From Paenibacillus glycanilyticus (GTDB lineage Bacteria; Bacillota; Bacilli; Paenibacillales; Paenibacillaceae), in the NCBI RefSeq assembly GCF_023715145.1, contig NZ_JAMBNP010000013.1:62001-126000 (forward strand): a stretch of DNA of 64,000 nucleotides, written 5' to 3'. Below are positions 8,058 to 15,913 of this stretch, piece by piece. The notes below the pieces were generated by a model. The model did no database searches. It was not told where the DNA came from and was given only the letters and a program-made list of their open reading frames with translations. The first letter of the stretch is position 1, and every line of letters begins with the position of its first letter. Made by a program: the position numbers and the translations under genes.

Positions 8058-9822
8058 ATTCGACATCGACGAGAATCTGGAGTCACCCTTTAACATAAAG
8101 CACTTCAAACGCGCGCTCGTCTATATCAAGCGCCAGAAGAAACCGATGATCCTCGCTTTCGTTCTGAGCGCCCTGTCAGCGGGCATCGCGCTCTCCGCAC
8201 CGCTGATCATGCAGCATGTCGTTGACGTTACGATTCCCGCGAAGGATAAAAGCGGTCTTGTCTGGTTGTCGATGCTGATGCTCGCCACCATTGTGGTCAG
8301 CGTTATTCTGGCGACGATCCGCTCCCGCATTATGACGCGCGTCGGGCAGGATATTATCTTCGATATCCGCTCCGATCTGTTCAAGCACTTGCAGGAGCTG
8401 CCGTTCCAATATTATGACGACCGCCCGCAAGGCAAAATTCTGATCCGCGTCGTCAACTACGTCAACTCGGTATCCGATGTATTGTCCAACGGGATTATCA
8501 ACTTGATTCTGGAGATTCTCAACCTGATCTTCATTGCGGCGTTTATGTTCGCCGTTGACGCCAGATTGTCGCTTCTTATCCTGGGCGGTCTGCCGATCTT
8601 CATCGGCATCATGCTGCTTATTAAGACGAAGCAAAGACGGGCATGGCAGGCGGTATCGAATAAGAGCTCCAACATGAATGCTTATTTGCAGGAGAGCATC
8701 AGCGGTATTCGCGTTACGCAGATCTTCACCCGGGAAAAGCATAACGAAGGCACCTTCACCCGACTGTCCGTGAACTACCGCAAATCCTGGATGAGAGCGA
8801 TGTATTTCAACTTCCTTGTCCCGTTCTCGGTAGATAACCTGACGACGCTCGTGACGACGTCCATCTATTTCGTGGGCTTATTGGCTCTTAGCCCGGCAGA
8901 GGTCACCTTCGGCGTTATCCTTGCGATGAGCAGCTATGCGGCCCGCTTCTGGCAGCCGATCCTTAACATTTCCAACTTGTATAACAGCTTTATCAACGCT
9001 GTCGCTTATTTGGAGAGGATCTTCGAAACACTGGATGAGCCGGTAACCGTAAGCGACGTGCCGAACGCACGCCAGCTTCCGGCAATTAAAGGCCGGGTTA
9101 CCTTTGACGATGTGACCTTTGCTTACGACCCTGGCGTCAACGTCCTTCAGAATTTGAAGTTCGATGTGAAGGCCGGCGAGAGCATCGCTCTCGTAGGTCC
9201 TACCGGGGCAGGCAAAACAACCGTCGTCAATCTGATCTCGCGCTTTTACAATGTCACCGATGGCCGTATTCTGATCGACGGACATGACATTGCGGACGTG
9301 ACGCTTAAGTCGCTGCGCAGCCAGATGGGGATCATGCTTCAGGACAGCTTTATCTTCTCCGGCACCATTATGGACAACATCCGTTACGGCAAGCTGGATG
9401 CTACGGAAGAAGAGATCATTGCCGCTGCCAAGACGGTATGCGCCGATGATTTCATCCGCGAGTTCGAGCAGGGTTATATGACTGAAGTGAATGAGCGCGG
9501 CTCGAAGCTTTCCCAGGGTCAACGCCAGCTGATCTCGTTCGCCCGCACGCTGCTCGCTAATCCGCGTATCCTTATTCTCGACGAGGCTACCTCGTCGATT
9601 GATGCGCAGACCGAGCGCCTGCTTCAGAAGGGCCTGAACGAATTGCTTAAAGGACGGACGTCGTTTATTATTGCGCACCGTCTGTCTACGGTTAAGAACT
9701 GCGACCGGATCTTGTACGTGGCGGACAAAGGCATCGCCGAAGCCGGCTCGCATGACGAGCTGATGGCCATGCGCGGCCGGTACTACAAGCTGTACACGGC
9801 TCAGAAGATGGAAGCGATGTAA
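8044..9822 (+). CDS. ABC exporter half-transporter, canonical-site subunit (YfiC/BmrD-like)
   Basis: A 592-residue membrane-ATPase fusion, partner of the preceding gene. It has Walker A GPTGAGKTT near residue 385, Walker B with the catalytic Glu (ILILDEATSSID) and the switch His (IIAHRLSTV), so it carries the catalytic residues missing in its partner. Its own signature is altered to LSQGQ, which would pair with the partner's Walker site. Together they form one consensus and one degenerate ATP site. The gene ends 5 nt before a strong terminator, closing the two-gene operon. Confidence 0.94.
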   Translation: MARNKFDIDENLESPFNIKHFKRALVYIKRQKKPMILAFVLSALSAGIALSAPLIMQHVVDVTIPAKDKSGLVWLSMLMLATIVVSVILATIRSRIMTRVGQDIIFDIRSDLFKHLQELPFQYYDDRPQGKILIRVVNYVNSVSDVLSNGIINLILEILNLIFIAAFMFAVDARLSLLILGGLPIFIGIMLLIKTKQRRAWQAVSNKSSNMNAYLQESISGIRVTQIFTREKHNEGTFTRLSVNYRKSWMRAMYFNFLVPFSVDNLTTLVTTSIYFVGLLALSPAEVTFGVILAMSSYAARFWQPILNISNLYNSFINAVAYLERIFETLDEPVTVSDVPNARQLPAIKGRVTFDDVTFAYDPGVNVLQNLKFDVKAGESIALVGPTGAGKTTVVNLISRFYNVTDGRILIDGHDIADVTLKSLRSQMGIMLQDSFIFSGTIMDNIRYGKLDATEEEIIAAAKTVCADDFIREFEQGYMTEVNERGSKLSQGQRQLISFARTLLANPRILILDEATSSIDAQTERLLQKGLNELLKGRTSFIIAHRLSTVKNCDRILYVADKGIAEAGSHDELMAMRGRYYKLYTAQKMEAM

Positions 9823-9827
9823 CAAGA

Positions 9828-9862
9828 GCAAGGCCCCCGATCTTTATGATCGGGGGCCTTGC
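9828..9862 (+). terminator. Intrinsic terminator after the ABC exporter operon
   Basis: A perfect 15-bp GC-rich stem (9828-9842 with 9848-9862) and 5-nt loop directly after the stop. The following T-run is short. It also lies at the end of the convergent minus-strand gene and may serve both. Confidence 0.85.
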
Positions 9863-9878
9863 TGTTTGCTATTAAGCC

Positions 9879-10292
9879 TTAACGGGACAGCTTGAGGACA
9901 AGCTTTTTCGCTGATTCGGTCTCGACCGTAATCTCGTAATGTCCTTTCACCCCATCAAATGCTATGGCTCCGGTTGCCGGCTCCGAAACGGTTTTCTCCC
10001 ATACGATCTCGTCATTGCTGCTTACCTTGATGGTGAACGTACCCTCTTCCGTTGACGCCTCAAAGGGAATGCTTATCGGGCCTGCATCCGAAACGGAGAA
10101 ATCATCCACGTCATAGCTGCCCTTCAGAGAGCCAATCTTCAAGCTCAGCTTGCCGTTCATCTCGGTTTTCACGGTTGAGACGGCTACATTCGACACATCG
10201 GCATACTTGGACACGACATTGATGACCACAACCGTAATAATAAACAAAGCTAAATAGATAAAAAATCTATATCTAGACCGACTTCTTCTCAA
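9879..10292 (-). CDS. Small membrane-anchored extracytoplasmic protein, unknown
   Basis: A 137-residue protein with a basic N-terminus (MRRSRSRYRF), one hydrophobic segment (about residues 10-27) and a beta-rich outer part with alternating hydrophobic residues, suggesting a single anchored beta-sandwich domain outside the membrane. I do not recognise a family. The start is TTG at 10292, chosen because GCAGGAGG lies 8 nt upstream. It lies just downstream of the CapA-type gene in the same direction and could be cotranscribed with it. Confidence 0.7.
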   Translation of the reverse strand: MRRSRSRYRFFIYLALFIITVVVINVVSKYADVSNVAVSTVKTEMNGKLSLKIGSLKGSYDVDDFSVSDAGPISIPFEASTEEGTFTIKVSSNDEIVWEKTVSEPATGAIAFDGVKGHYEITVETESAKKLVLKLSR

Positions 10293-10359
10293 TATAACAA
10301 CCTCCTGCGATATTTATCCATTGGAATATATTCGCTGGAGTCTCTTCATAACCTCTTCT

Positions 10360-11418
10360 TTATTTTGCCGTTACCGATCCGTCCTCGTTGATTCTAACGT
10401 TAAAGGAAATCTTGTTCAGCTTCGAGTAGGTCGTCTCATTGTAAGCCGCGTTTCGGAGAATCGGCCTTGTATTTTCTAATCTGACCGGCGTAATTTTACT
10501 GCTTACCTTGTCCCCGTCAAACGTCAGAGTAGCAATCATGGAGTCGTATGCCTTATTGGAACGCTGCGTTGGCGTAAATACAAAGTTGCCCAGCGAGTAA
10601 AAGATTGGCTTGCCTTTATACGTCTCGATCCCCTGCAGGCAATGACTATGGCTTCCGATAACGGCATCCACGCCGGCATCGATAAAAGCCTTGGCATACG
10701 TCCTTGCATAATCTTCCGGATAATCCTGGTACTCGTTGTTCCAATGGATATATATGATTGTCAGATCCGAATATTTGACCGCATTCTTGACGTAGCGCAT
10801 CATCGTATCGAAGTCGTATCCCGAAGCGATGCCTGCTTTGCCATCCCCCGCATACCAGCTTGGGCCGGACAGCACCCGGCTGATCCCAACAATGGCTACT
10901 TTCTTGCCGTTAACTTTCTTGGAATAAGCGGTAAAAGCCTCGTCGATATCGCGGCCGGCCCCGGTCCGTCCAAGCTTGTACTCATCCAGGTAAGCGAGCG
11001 TATCGGCTAATGCGTTAACCCCGTAATCAAGCGTATGGTTGTTAGCGATGGATACGCCGTCGATTCCGGAATTGATGATGCTTTGGAGCGTTTGGGGAGC
11101 GGAACGGAAGGTATAGGTTTTATTGGCCTTTTGCCCGCGTGTGGAGATCGGCGTCTCCAGGTTGGCGAAGCTGATGTCCGAACCCGATAAAATATCGCGG
11201 ACCTTCTCGAAAGGGTAATTCACTCCATATTTCTCGATGTTCGCTGCTACCTTCCCGTCCAGCAAAATATCCCCGCCAAAGCTGATCTCAATGGGCTTAT
11301 CCTCTTTAGGGACAGACTTTACGGATGCTGCTACAGCGGTAACATTGCCCGCCGCCTCCAGATTAAAGACAAGAAAAATAAGCAAAGCTGCCAAATACTT
11401 AAGCACGATCATTCGCAT
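10360..11418 (-). CDS. CapA-family protein (poly-gamma-glutamate/capsule-type metallophosphatase fold), secreted
   Basis: About 352 residues with an N-terminal signal segment (roughly 1-32) and the PGA_cap fold, related to calcineurin-like phosphatases. Visible motifs are ISFGGDILLDG, FANLETPIS, SIANNHTLDYG, IYIHWNNEY, GSHSHCLQGIE and FYSLGNFVF. CapA/PgsA proteins take part in poly-gamma-glutamate synthesis or transport, but no capB/capC/pgsBC genes are present here, so this is probably one of the many stand-alone CapA paralogues with unknown role at the cell surface. The start is set at ATG 11418, since the GGAGGG just upstream would be inside the frame of a longer reading; ATG 11412 is an alternative. 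Confidence 0.88.
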   Translation of the reverse strand: MRMIVLKYLAALLIFLVFNLEAAGNVTAVAASVKSVPKEDKPIEISFGGDILLDGKVAANIEKYGVNYPFEKVRDILSGSDISFANLETPISTRGQKANKTYTFRSAPQTLQSIINSGIDGVSIANNHTLDYGVNALADTLAYLDEYKLGRTGAGRDIDEAFTAYSKKVNGKKVAIVGISRVLSGPSWYAGDGKAGIASGYDFDTMMRYVKNAVKYSDLTIIYIHWNNEYQDYPEDYARTYAKAFIDAGVDAVIGSHSHCLQGIETYKGKPIFYSLGNFVFTPTQRSNKAYDSMIATLTFDGDKVSSKITPVRLENTRPILRNAAYNETTYSKLNKISFNVRINEDGSVTAK

Positions 11419-11513
11419 CGAACCCTCCATGGAATCTATAATTCTTCCAAAGCAAGACTACTAATGTGTATGCTTGTTAGAAGAAATAGATAACTCATAT
11501 GGAAGGAAATAAA

Positions 11514-11548
11514 AACGGCAGTGCATAGTTTAACCATGCGCTGCCGTT
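11514..11548 (-). terminator. Intrinsic terminator of the metal-related operon
   Basis: A 13-bp stem (11514-11526 with 11536-11548, one G-T pair) followed on the minus strand by a U-rich run. It lies 12 nt after the stop of the cupredoxin gene, the last of four co-directional genes. Confidence 0.85.
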
Positions 11549-11560
11549 GTATGGAATCAA

Positions 11561-12421
11561 TCAAGAAATAGCCTGCACCGTAAACGTGCCTTTCACGCTC
11601 GAGCCTTGAACCGTGAAGCCGTAAACGCCGGGAAGAGCCTTCTTCAGCATGAAGATATTATCCCCTTTATGCAGGGGCGCCTCGAGGTTCAAATCCTCGG
11701 AGACAAACGTCATGCCGTCCGCGGACAGCGACGTAACATGGAACACCAGCTTAATCATAACGTCCGATCGGAAGTTGATATTGCGAGGGTTAAAGCCTGC
11801 CCCGTTCACTTCAACCGTAGCCGTCTGAAAGCCGTTGTCGGCGTCATATACGGCATCGGCGGTTGACGTTTGCCCAATCTTGGCCGCGTTTGAGTGATTC
11901 GCATGAGACAGCAGCACGGAGAAAAATAGGGCAACGGCCACCGCATACGCGGCGGACGCCGGAACACCGGAGAATGCGCGTTTTGTCTTCACCGCTGACT
12001 TCCTCTTCGTCCCTGCGGGCTCCGATGCATTTCGATCGTACCGTTCGGCGGCCTTCTGCATGAGGAATGCTAGAGCGACAAACGTTATATCTGCGCTAAT
12101 CATGACGGCATCCGATACATAGAATCGCGCGCCTGCGAACAAGCCGATTCCCGCACCCAGCCATCCCGTAATGGCGGCGTTAACAGCCGTTGCAACACCG
12201 TATTTTTTCATATAACCCATGCCCAAAGCCGTTACCGCAGCCCCCGCAATTACGGCGGATAGTCCCAGCCTGTAATCGAGCGTTTCAATAAGCAGGAAGC
12301 CAAGCGCCGCGGACGCAAGGAAGATAAGGGCTATCGCGATCGTCCTGTTAGCCGTTCCCGCGATCATCAAGTATACCGTTGCACCCAGCACGAGCAATAA
12401 GCTTCCAATATCTAATCCCAT
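11561..12421 (-). CDS. Membrane protein with C-terminal cupredoxin-like domain
   Basis: A 286-residue protein. Residues 1-125 hold about four to five membrane segments, followed by a basic cytoplasmic linker (RKSAVKTKR), another membrane segment near 155-172, and a C-terminal extracytoplasmic domain (about 195-286) with the pattern of Cupredoxin_1/EfeO-type domains: VEVNGAGFNPRNINFRSDV, VTSLSADGMTFVSED, and GVYGFTVQGSSVKGTFTV. The usual copper-ligand Cys and Met/His set is not obvious, so metal binding is uncertain. It is the last gene of a run with HupE-, permease- and YcgQ-like proteins, which favours a metal-handling role. Confidence 0.75.
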   Translation of the reverse strand: MGLDIGSLLLVLGATVYLMIAGTANRTIAIALIFLASAALGFLLIETLDYRLGLSAVIAGAAVTALGMGYMKKYGVATAVNAAITGWLGAGIGLFAGARFYVSDAVMISADITFVALAFLMQKAAERYDRNASEPAGTKRKSAVKTKRAFSGVPASAAYAVAVALFFSVLLSHANHSNAAKIGQTSTADAVYDADNGFQTATVEVNGAGFNPRNINFRSDVMIKLVFHVTSLSADGMTFVSEDLNLEAPLHKGDNIFMLKKALPGVYGFTVQGSSVKGTFTVQAIS

Positions 12422-12459
12422 AAAAGGAGCCTCTCTCTCGACGTTTTAATAGAATGATG

Positions 12460-13398
12460 TTATAGCTTTGATGCAAAGTTGATATCCGGGTATACATAAG
12501 GCACCGCGGAAGGCTCGGCTGCTTCGATATCGGTTGCGACAATCTTCATGATATCTCGCCCTCCCGCTTGCGTTTTGCCAATCGTGCCCGTCACCGTAAT
12601 CCATGTATCGTTGGCGTAATCATCCGCGGAAGGAGTCTCGACAATCATGCCGTAAGGCGCAATGTCCGCAATGCAATGCGTCATCGCCATTCGGCCAACG
12701 ATCAACTGACCGCCAGGCAGCTGCTTGTCCCGGTAAACAAAGCCCGTAATCTGAATCGTTTTCCCTTGGAAATTGTCCACGAAGCGATTAATAGCCTCAA
12801 GCTTCTCAATAAACCACTGATCCTTCATTTCAATCAGGTCTTGTTGATAGAGGAGCATGCCCAGCTTCGCATAATCGAGGTTGTAAGGCTGTGTGCGGAA
12901 AAGCTCCTTCAGTCCGCTGTCCACGTTGCCCTCCAGCTCCACAAGCTCGAGATCCGCCTTCCCGTCATCCACGGGAACCGCTCCCATGTTCATTCCTTTA
13001 TTGACGGCAAGCGCTCCGGCAAATGCCGTGTTCGGAAGCGCAGCGCCAAGGAGCAGCGGCAGCAGGAACAGACCGTATATGCCCGATTTCTTGAGCAGCA
13101 GGCGCGTGCCTCCTTGCCGATGCCCCGCGGCTCCATGATCATGTTCATGATCGTGCCCGCAGTCGCAGACGACGACCTTCTCCCGAAGCGAACGAGCGGC
13201 CAGACGGAATTGGGAGCCTGCCAGCGCAAGCAATACGACGGAAGCCGCCACGACATAAGGCACCAGATCGGGCGCAATGTAGAGCAGCATATCTCCCGTT
13301 TGCCACAAGTAAAGGATAAGCGCAGCAAAGCCAATTAGAATAAGCCCTTTAAAGGAGTGGTCAAAGGCTTCGGTAAATGCGGGTTTCCAGCGTATCAA
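12460..13398 (-). CDS. ycgQ: TIGR03943/YcgQ family putative permease subunit
   Basis: A 312-residue protein with two N-terminal membrane segments, a cytoplasmic or loop segment rich in metal ligands (CDCGHDHEHDHGAAGH around residue 80), a third hydrophobic segment near 110-130, and a soluble C-terminal domain with OB-like beta pattern (GKTIQITGFVYRD, AMTHCIADIAPYG, WITVTGTIG). Members of TIGR03943 occur next to DUF318-type permeases, as here, and are thought to form a two-part transporter. The start is TTG 13398 with GGAGGG upstream. It begins 12 nt after the permease stop, so the two are cotranscribed. The Cys/His cluster suggests metal sensing or delivery. Confidence 0.85.
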   Translation of the reverse strand: MIRWKPAFTEAFDHSFKGLILIGFAALILYLWQTGDMLLYIAPDLVPYVVAASVVLLALAGSQFRLAARSLREKVVVCDCGHDHEHDHGAAGHRQGGTRLLLKKSGIYGLFLLPLLLGAALPNTAFAGALAVNKGMNMGAVPVDDGKADLELVELEGNVDSGLKELFRTQPYNLDYAKLGMLLYQQDLIEMKDQWFIEKLEAINRFVDNFQGKTIQITGFVYRDKQLPGGQLIVGRMAMTHCIADIAPYGMIVETPSADDYANDTWITVTGTIGKTQAGGRDIMKIVATDIEAAEPSAVPYVYPDINFASKL

Positions 13399-13410
13399 TG
13401 TTTTCCCTCC

Positions 13411-14472
13411 CTAGTTCAAGACAAGCAGCGAGCCGACGTACACAAGCACGGTCACGCAGGCGCCTATAATAAGCACGAACCTCGCTTTGAATACCGCAAG
13501 CATCATAAGCAGGCTTTTCAGATTCAGCATCGGACCAAATACCATAAAGGCAAGCAGCGCGCCTTTATCGAAGGTGTTCAGAAACGACTGCGCGACAAAA
13601 GCATCCGACGTCGAGCAGAGCGACAACATAAAACCAAGCACCATCATCAGCGCGTTCGAGCTGCCGGGACCATGGCCCAAGGCCATCAAGTCGGCGTTAG
13701 AGACAAAGGTCTGCAAAAGACCAACCAAGATCGCGCCAATTAATAAAAACTTGCCCATATCGAAAAATTCGCTCACCGCATGACCCATAACCTCGGCGAT
13801 TTTGCCTGAGCGGTGAGCCTGAGAATGTTCATGGTCAGCATCATGTTGATCATGATGCTGATGATGAGCATGCGCATGCTCGTGGGCGTGGCTGATCGGA
13901 GCATTCTTTGCTTCCCGCAGCGGATCGAATCGCACAAAGCGGTAGACAATGAGGCCAACAAGGAAAGCAATAACGAAAGCGAGCCCCATGCGCATATACG
14001 CCATTTCGGGATGACTGCGGAAAGCCGTAAACGTCGACCAAAAAACAATCGGGTTAATAATCGGCCCCACCAGGATAAAAGCCGCGGCTACATGCGTTGG
14101 CATTCCTTTGCGAATAAGGTTGCGAATAGCCGGTACCATCCCGCATTCGCAGATCGGGAAGAGGATGCCCAGCACCGTTGCCGTCAGAATTCCAAGCACG
14201 GGATTGGAAGGGATAAAGCGGCGAATCATAGCATCCGATACAAAAACATGCAGCAGCGCCGATACGATTACCCCAACCAGAATAAAGGGCATGGCTTCTA
14301 GCATGATGCTGATGAATAAGGTTTTGAACAACTGAAGCTTGGGATCGGCCAGCCAGGTCCCGGAAGCTTTACTCGAAAATAAGTAAAGCCCGAGAATAAT
14401 CAGCAGGCTGACGGCAGCGAAGAGATTGGTGCGCGAGGATGCCGTCCTGCGTTGCATTGTCGTATTTTCCAT
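13411..14472 (-). CDS. ycgR: Permease of the DUF318/ArsP_1 (YcgR) family with His-rich loop
   Basis: About 353 residues, around eight membrane segments in two halves. The halves are separated by a hydrophilic loop near residues 205-235 made mostly of His, Asp and Glu, a classic metal-binding linker. The permease signature GILFPICECGMVPAIRNLIRKGMP-like region (CECG motif, near residue 105) and a mirrored SLCSTSDAFVAQSF in the second half are present. Family members include ArsP (organoarsenical efflux) and YcgR-type permeases paired with YcgQ. Substrate is probably a metal or metalloid species. The start is ATG 14472; a TTG at 14493 would overlap the upstream stop. Confidence 0.87.
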   Translation of the reverse strand: MENTTMQRRTASSRTNLFAAVSLLIILGLYLFSSKASGTWLADPKLQLFKTLFISIMLEAMPFILVGVIVSALLHVFVSDAMIRRFIPSNPVLGILTATVLGILFPICECGMVPAIRNLIRKGMPTHVAAAFILVGPIINPIVFWSTFTAFRSHPEMAYMRMGLAFVIAFLVGLIVYRFVRFDPLREAKNAPISHAHEHAHAHHQHHDQHDADHEHSQAHRSGKIAEVMGHAVSEFFDMGKFLLIGAILVGLLQTFVSNADLMALGHGPGSSNALMMVLGFMLSLCSTSDAFVAQSFLNTFDKGALLAFMVFGPMLNLKSLLMMLAVFKARFVLIIGACVTVLVYVGSLLVLN

Positions 14473-14489
14473 ATGTTCACGCTCCCGAA

Positions 14490-15710
14490 TCAACCGATGA
14501 ATACCCGTTCAACAAGCCAAATCCCGCCTAATAGCAGCGCCGTGCTCGATCCGGCCAATACAAATGTTCTCGCATGCCGGAAACGATGAATACCCAAGAT
14601 AATCGGAAGCGCGATGCAAACCATCCCGAGCTGGACCGCCTCAATGCCCAGGTTAAAGCTTGCCAGATCAACGCCCATCTCCTTATGGGGAATATTCATG
14701 CCAACCAGAATATCTGCGAAGCCCATGCCATGGATCAAGCCGAACAAGAACGTAAGCATCCAGCGGTAGCTGACCTTCGGACGCACCATATTGTCGATCG
14801 CTACATAACAGATGCTTAATGCGATCATCGGTTCTACAAACGCGCCCGGAACATGGATCCAGCCCAGGACCGTCATGGTCAGCGTTATGCTGTGCGCGAC
14901 GGTGAACGCGGTGATCATGACGAAATACTGCCGGATCGTTTGTCTGGCAATCAGCAGCGAGAACAGGAACAGCAGATGGTCATACCCGCCGAGAATATGA
15001 TGCATGCCTAATTTGAAAAACGAATACCATCCGGAAGTCGAGCTGTCGCCGCTTTCTGCAACGGCGCTGTCCGGGACTGCGGCATCTCCCGCCGTATCGG
15101 TAGTTTGATCTCCTCCGCTTGCGGCGACTGCTTGTACATCCGCCGGCAATGCCGCGTATTGATCATCGGTGACTTGCATCGCCCATGTCCGGTCGCCGCC
15201 GTTTAATGCCGCGGTGCTTTGGCCGGAACCGTAATGGATCGTCAGCAAATTGACGTAGTTGGTTTTGGGATCTTTCTCGTAAAGCGTATCTGAAAGCGAG
15301 AGCGAATCTCCTCCGGATGCGGCCGGATAACGAACCTGCATAAATACCTGCGTCGCATCGCCTTTGCGGTCCAGATAATAGTTCTCGATCCGAACCGGCG
15401 CCTGAGCTTTCCCGCCTATTTTCAAAGTTATGTTCTTGCCAAAGACTTCCGCAAAAGGATCTTTGTCCGCTTCGAACTCTTCCGGCTCGAGCATTTTGTT
15501 CTCGTTGGCATCGCCGCCTACCCATTCGATGACGGATAGCTCGTCAATCGCATAAGTGACAACGGTACCGGATTTCGTCAAATCCACGGTCGTATAGCTT
15601 GCGCTGTACGCATGCGCGGATGCCGACAACGGAAACGAAACGGCCGCCAATGCAATAGCAATGGTGCCGCCAATACCGGCGATAACCTTTCCTAATTTGA
15701 GCGCAAACAT
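14490..15710 (-). CDS. HupE/UreJ-like membrane protein with EF-hand-like motif
   Basis: A 406-residue protein: signal peptide (cleavage near SASAHA, residue about 33), an extracytoplasmic beta-rich domain (35-220), and about six to seven C-terminal membrane segments carrying the HupE-type motifs HHILGGYDHLLFLFSLL, TAFTVAHSITLTM, PMIALSICYVAIDN and GLIHGMGFA. HupE/UreJ proteins are linked to nickel or cobalt uptake. The outer domain contains GGDANENKMLEPEEFEAD, which fits a 12-residue EF-hand loop (D-x-N-x-N...E-E), suggesting Ca2+ or other cation binding. It is the first gene of the four-gene operon. Confidence 0.82.
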   Translation of the reverse strand: MFALKLGKVIAGIGGTIAIALAAVSFPLSASAHAYSASYTTVDLTKSGTVVTYAIDELSVIEWVGGDANENKMLEPEEFEADKDPFAEVFGKNITLKIGGKAQAPVRIENYYLDRKGDATQVFMQVRYPAASGGDSLSLSDTLYEKDPKTNYVNLLTIHYGSGQSTAALNGGDRTWAMQVTDDQYAALPADVQAVAASGGDQTTDTAGDAAVPDSAVAESGDSSTSGWYSFFKLGMHHILGGYDHLLFLFSLLIARQTIRQYFVMITAFTVAHSITLTMTVLGWIHVPGAFVEPMIALSICYVAIDNMVRPKVSYRWMLTFLFGLIHGMGFADILVGMNIPHKEMGVDLASFNLGIEAVQLGMVCIALPIILGIHRFRHARTFVLAGSSTALLLGGIWLVERVFIG

Positions 15711-15796
15711 GATCCGGTCTCCCTTCGATCAAGCGTAAACGGCTGCGCCGTCCTTTGGAGGAGCAGCATACGTTTATCGCGGAGAAATATAAGCAC

Positions 15797-15817
15797 AGTA
15801 TAGAGAAAACTTATACT
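15797..15817. promoter_or_regulatory. Inverted repeat AGTATA-N9-TATACT upstream of the HupE-like gene
   Basis: A perfect 6-bp inverted repeat separated by 9 bp, about 87 bp upstream of the start at 15710, in an AT-rich stretch that also contains TTGAAA and TATAAG-like hexamers on the minus strand. It may be an operator or part of the promoter for the metal-related operon. It does not match the Bacillus Zur or Fur consensus well. Confidence 0.35.
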
Positions 15818-15835
15818 TTCTTATATTTCAAGAAA

Positions 15836-15885
15836 AACAAGGAGCAGGGTGCCGGTCTGGCGACTGGGGCACCCTGGCTTGCTTT
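15836..15885 (-). terminator. Intrinsic terminator of the giant SLH protein gene
   Basis: CAGGGTGCC (15845-15853) pairs perfectly with GGCACCCTG (15868-15876), extended by partial outer pairing, and is followed on the minus strand by a five-U run. It lies about 40 nt after the stop at 15914. Confidence 0.85.
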
Positions 15886-15913
15886 TTAAAAAATTAATGC
15901 GATACTGCTGACT

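Noticed and set aside
10360..11418. Poly-gamma-glutamate capsule locus
   Set aside because: Only the CapA-type gene is present; no capB, capC or capE homologues lie nearby.
12348..12542. Small minus-strand open frame across the ycgQ-cupredoxin junction
   Set aside because: It overlaps the ends of two well-supported genes in another frame and lacks a ribosome-binding site.
15797..15817. Zur or Fur box
   Set aside because: The inverted repeat does not match the known Bacillus Zur or Fur consensus; it was kept only as an unassigned inverted repeat.
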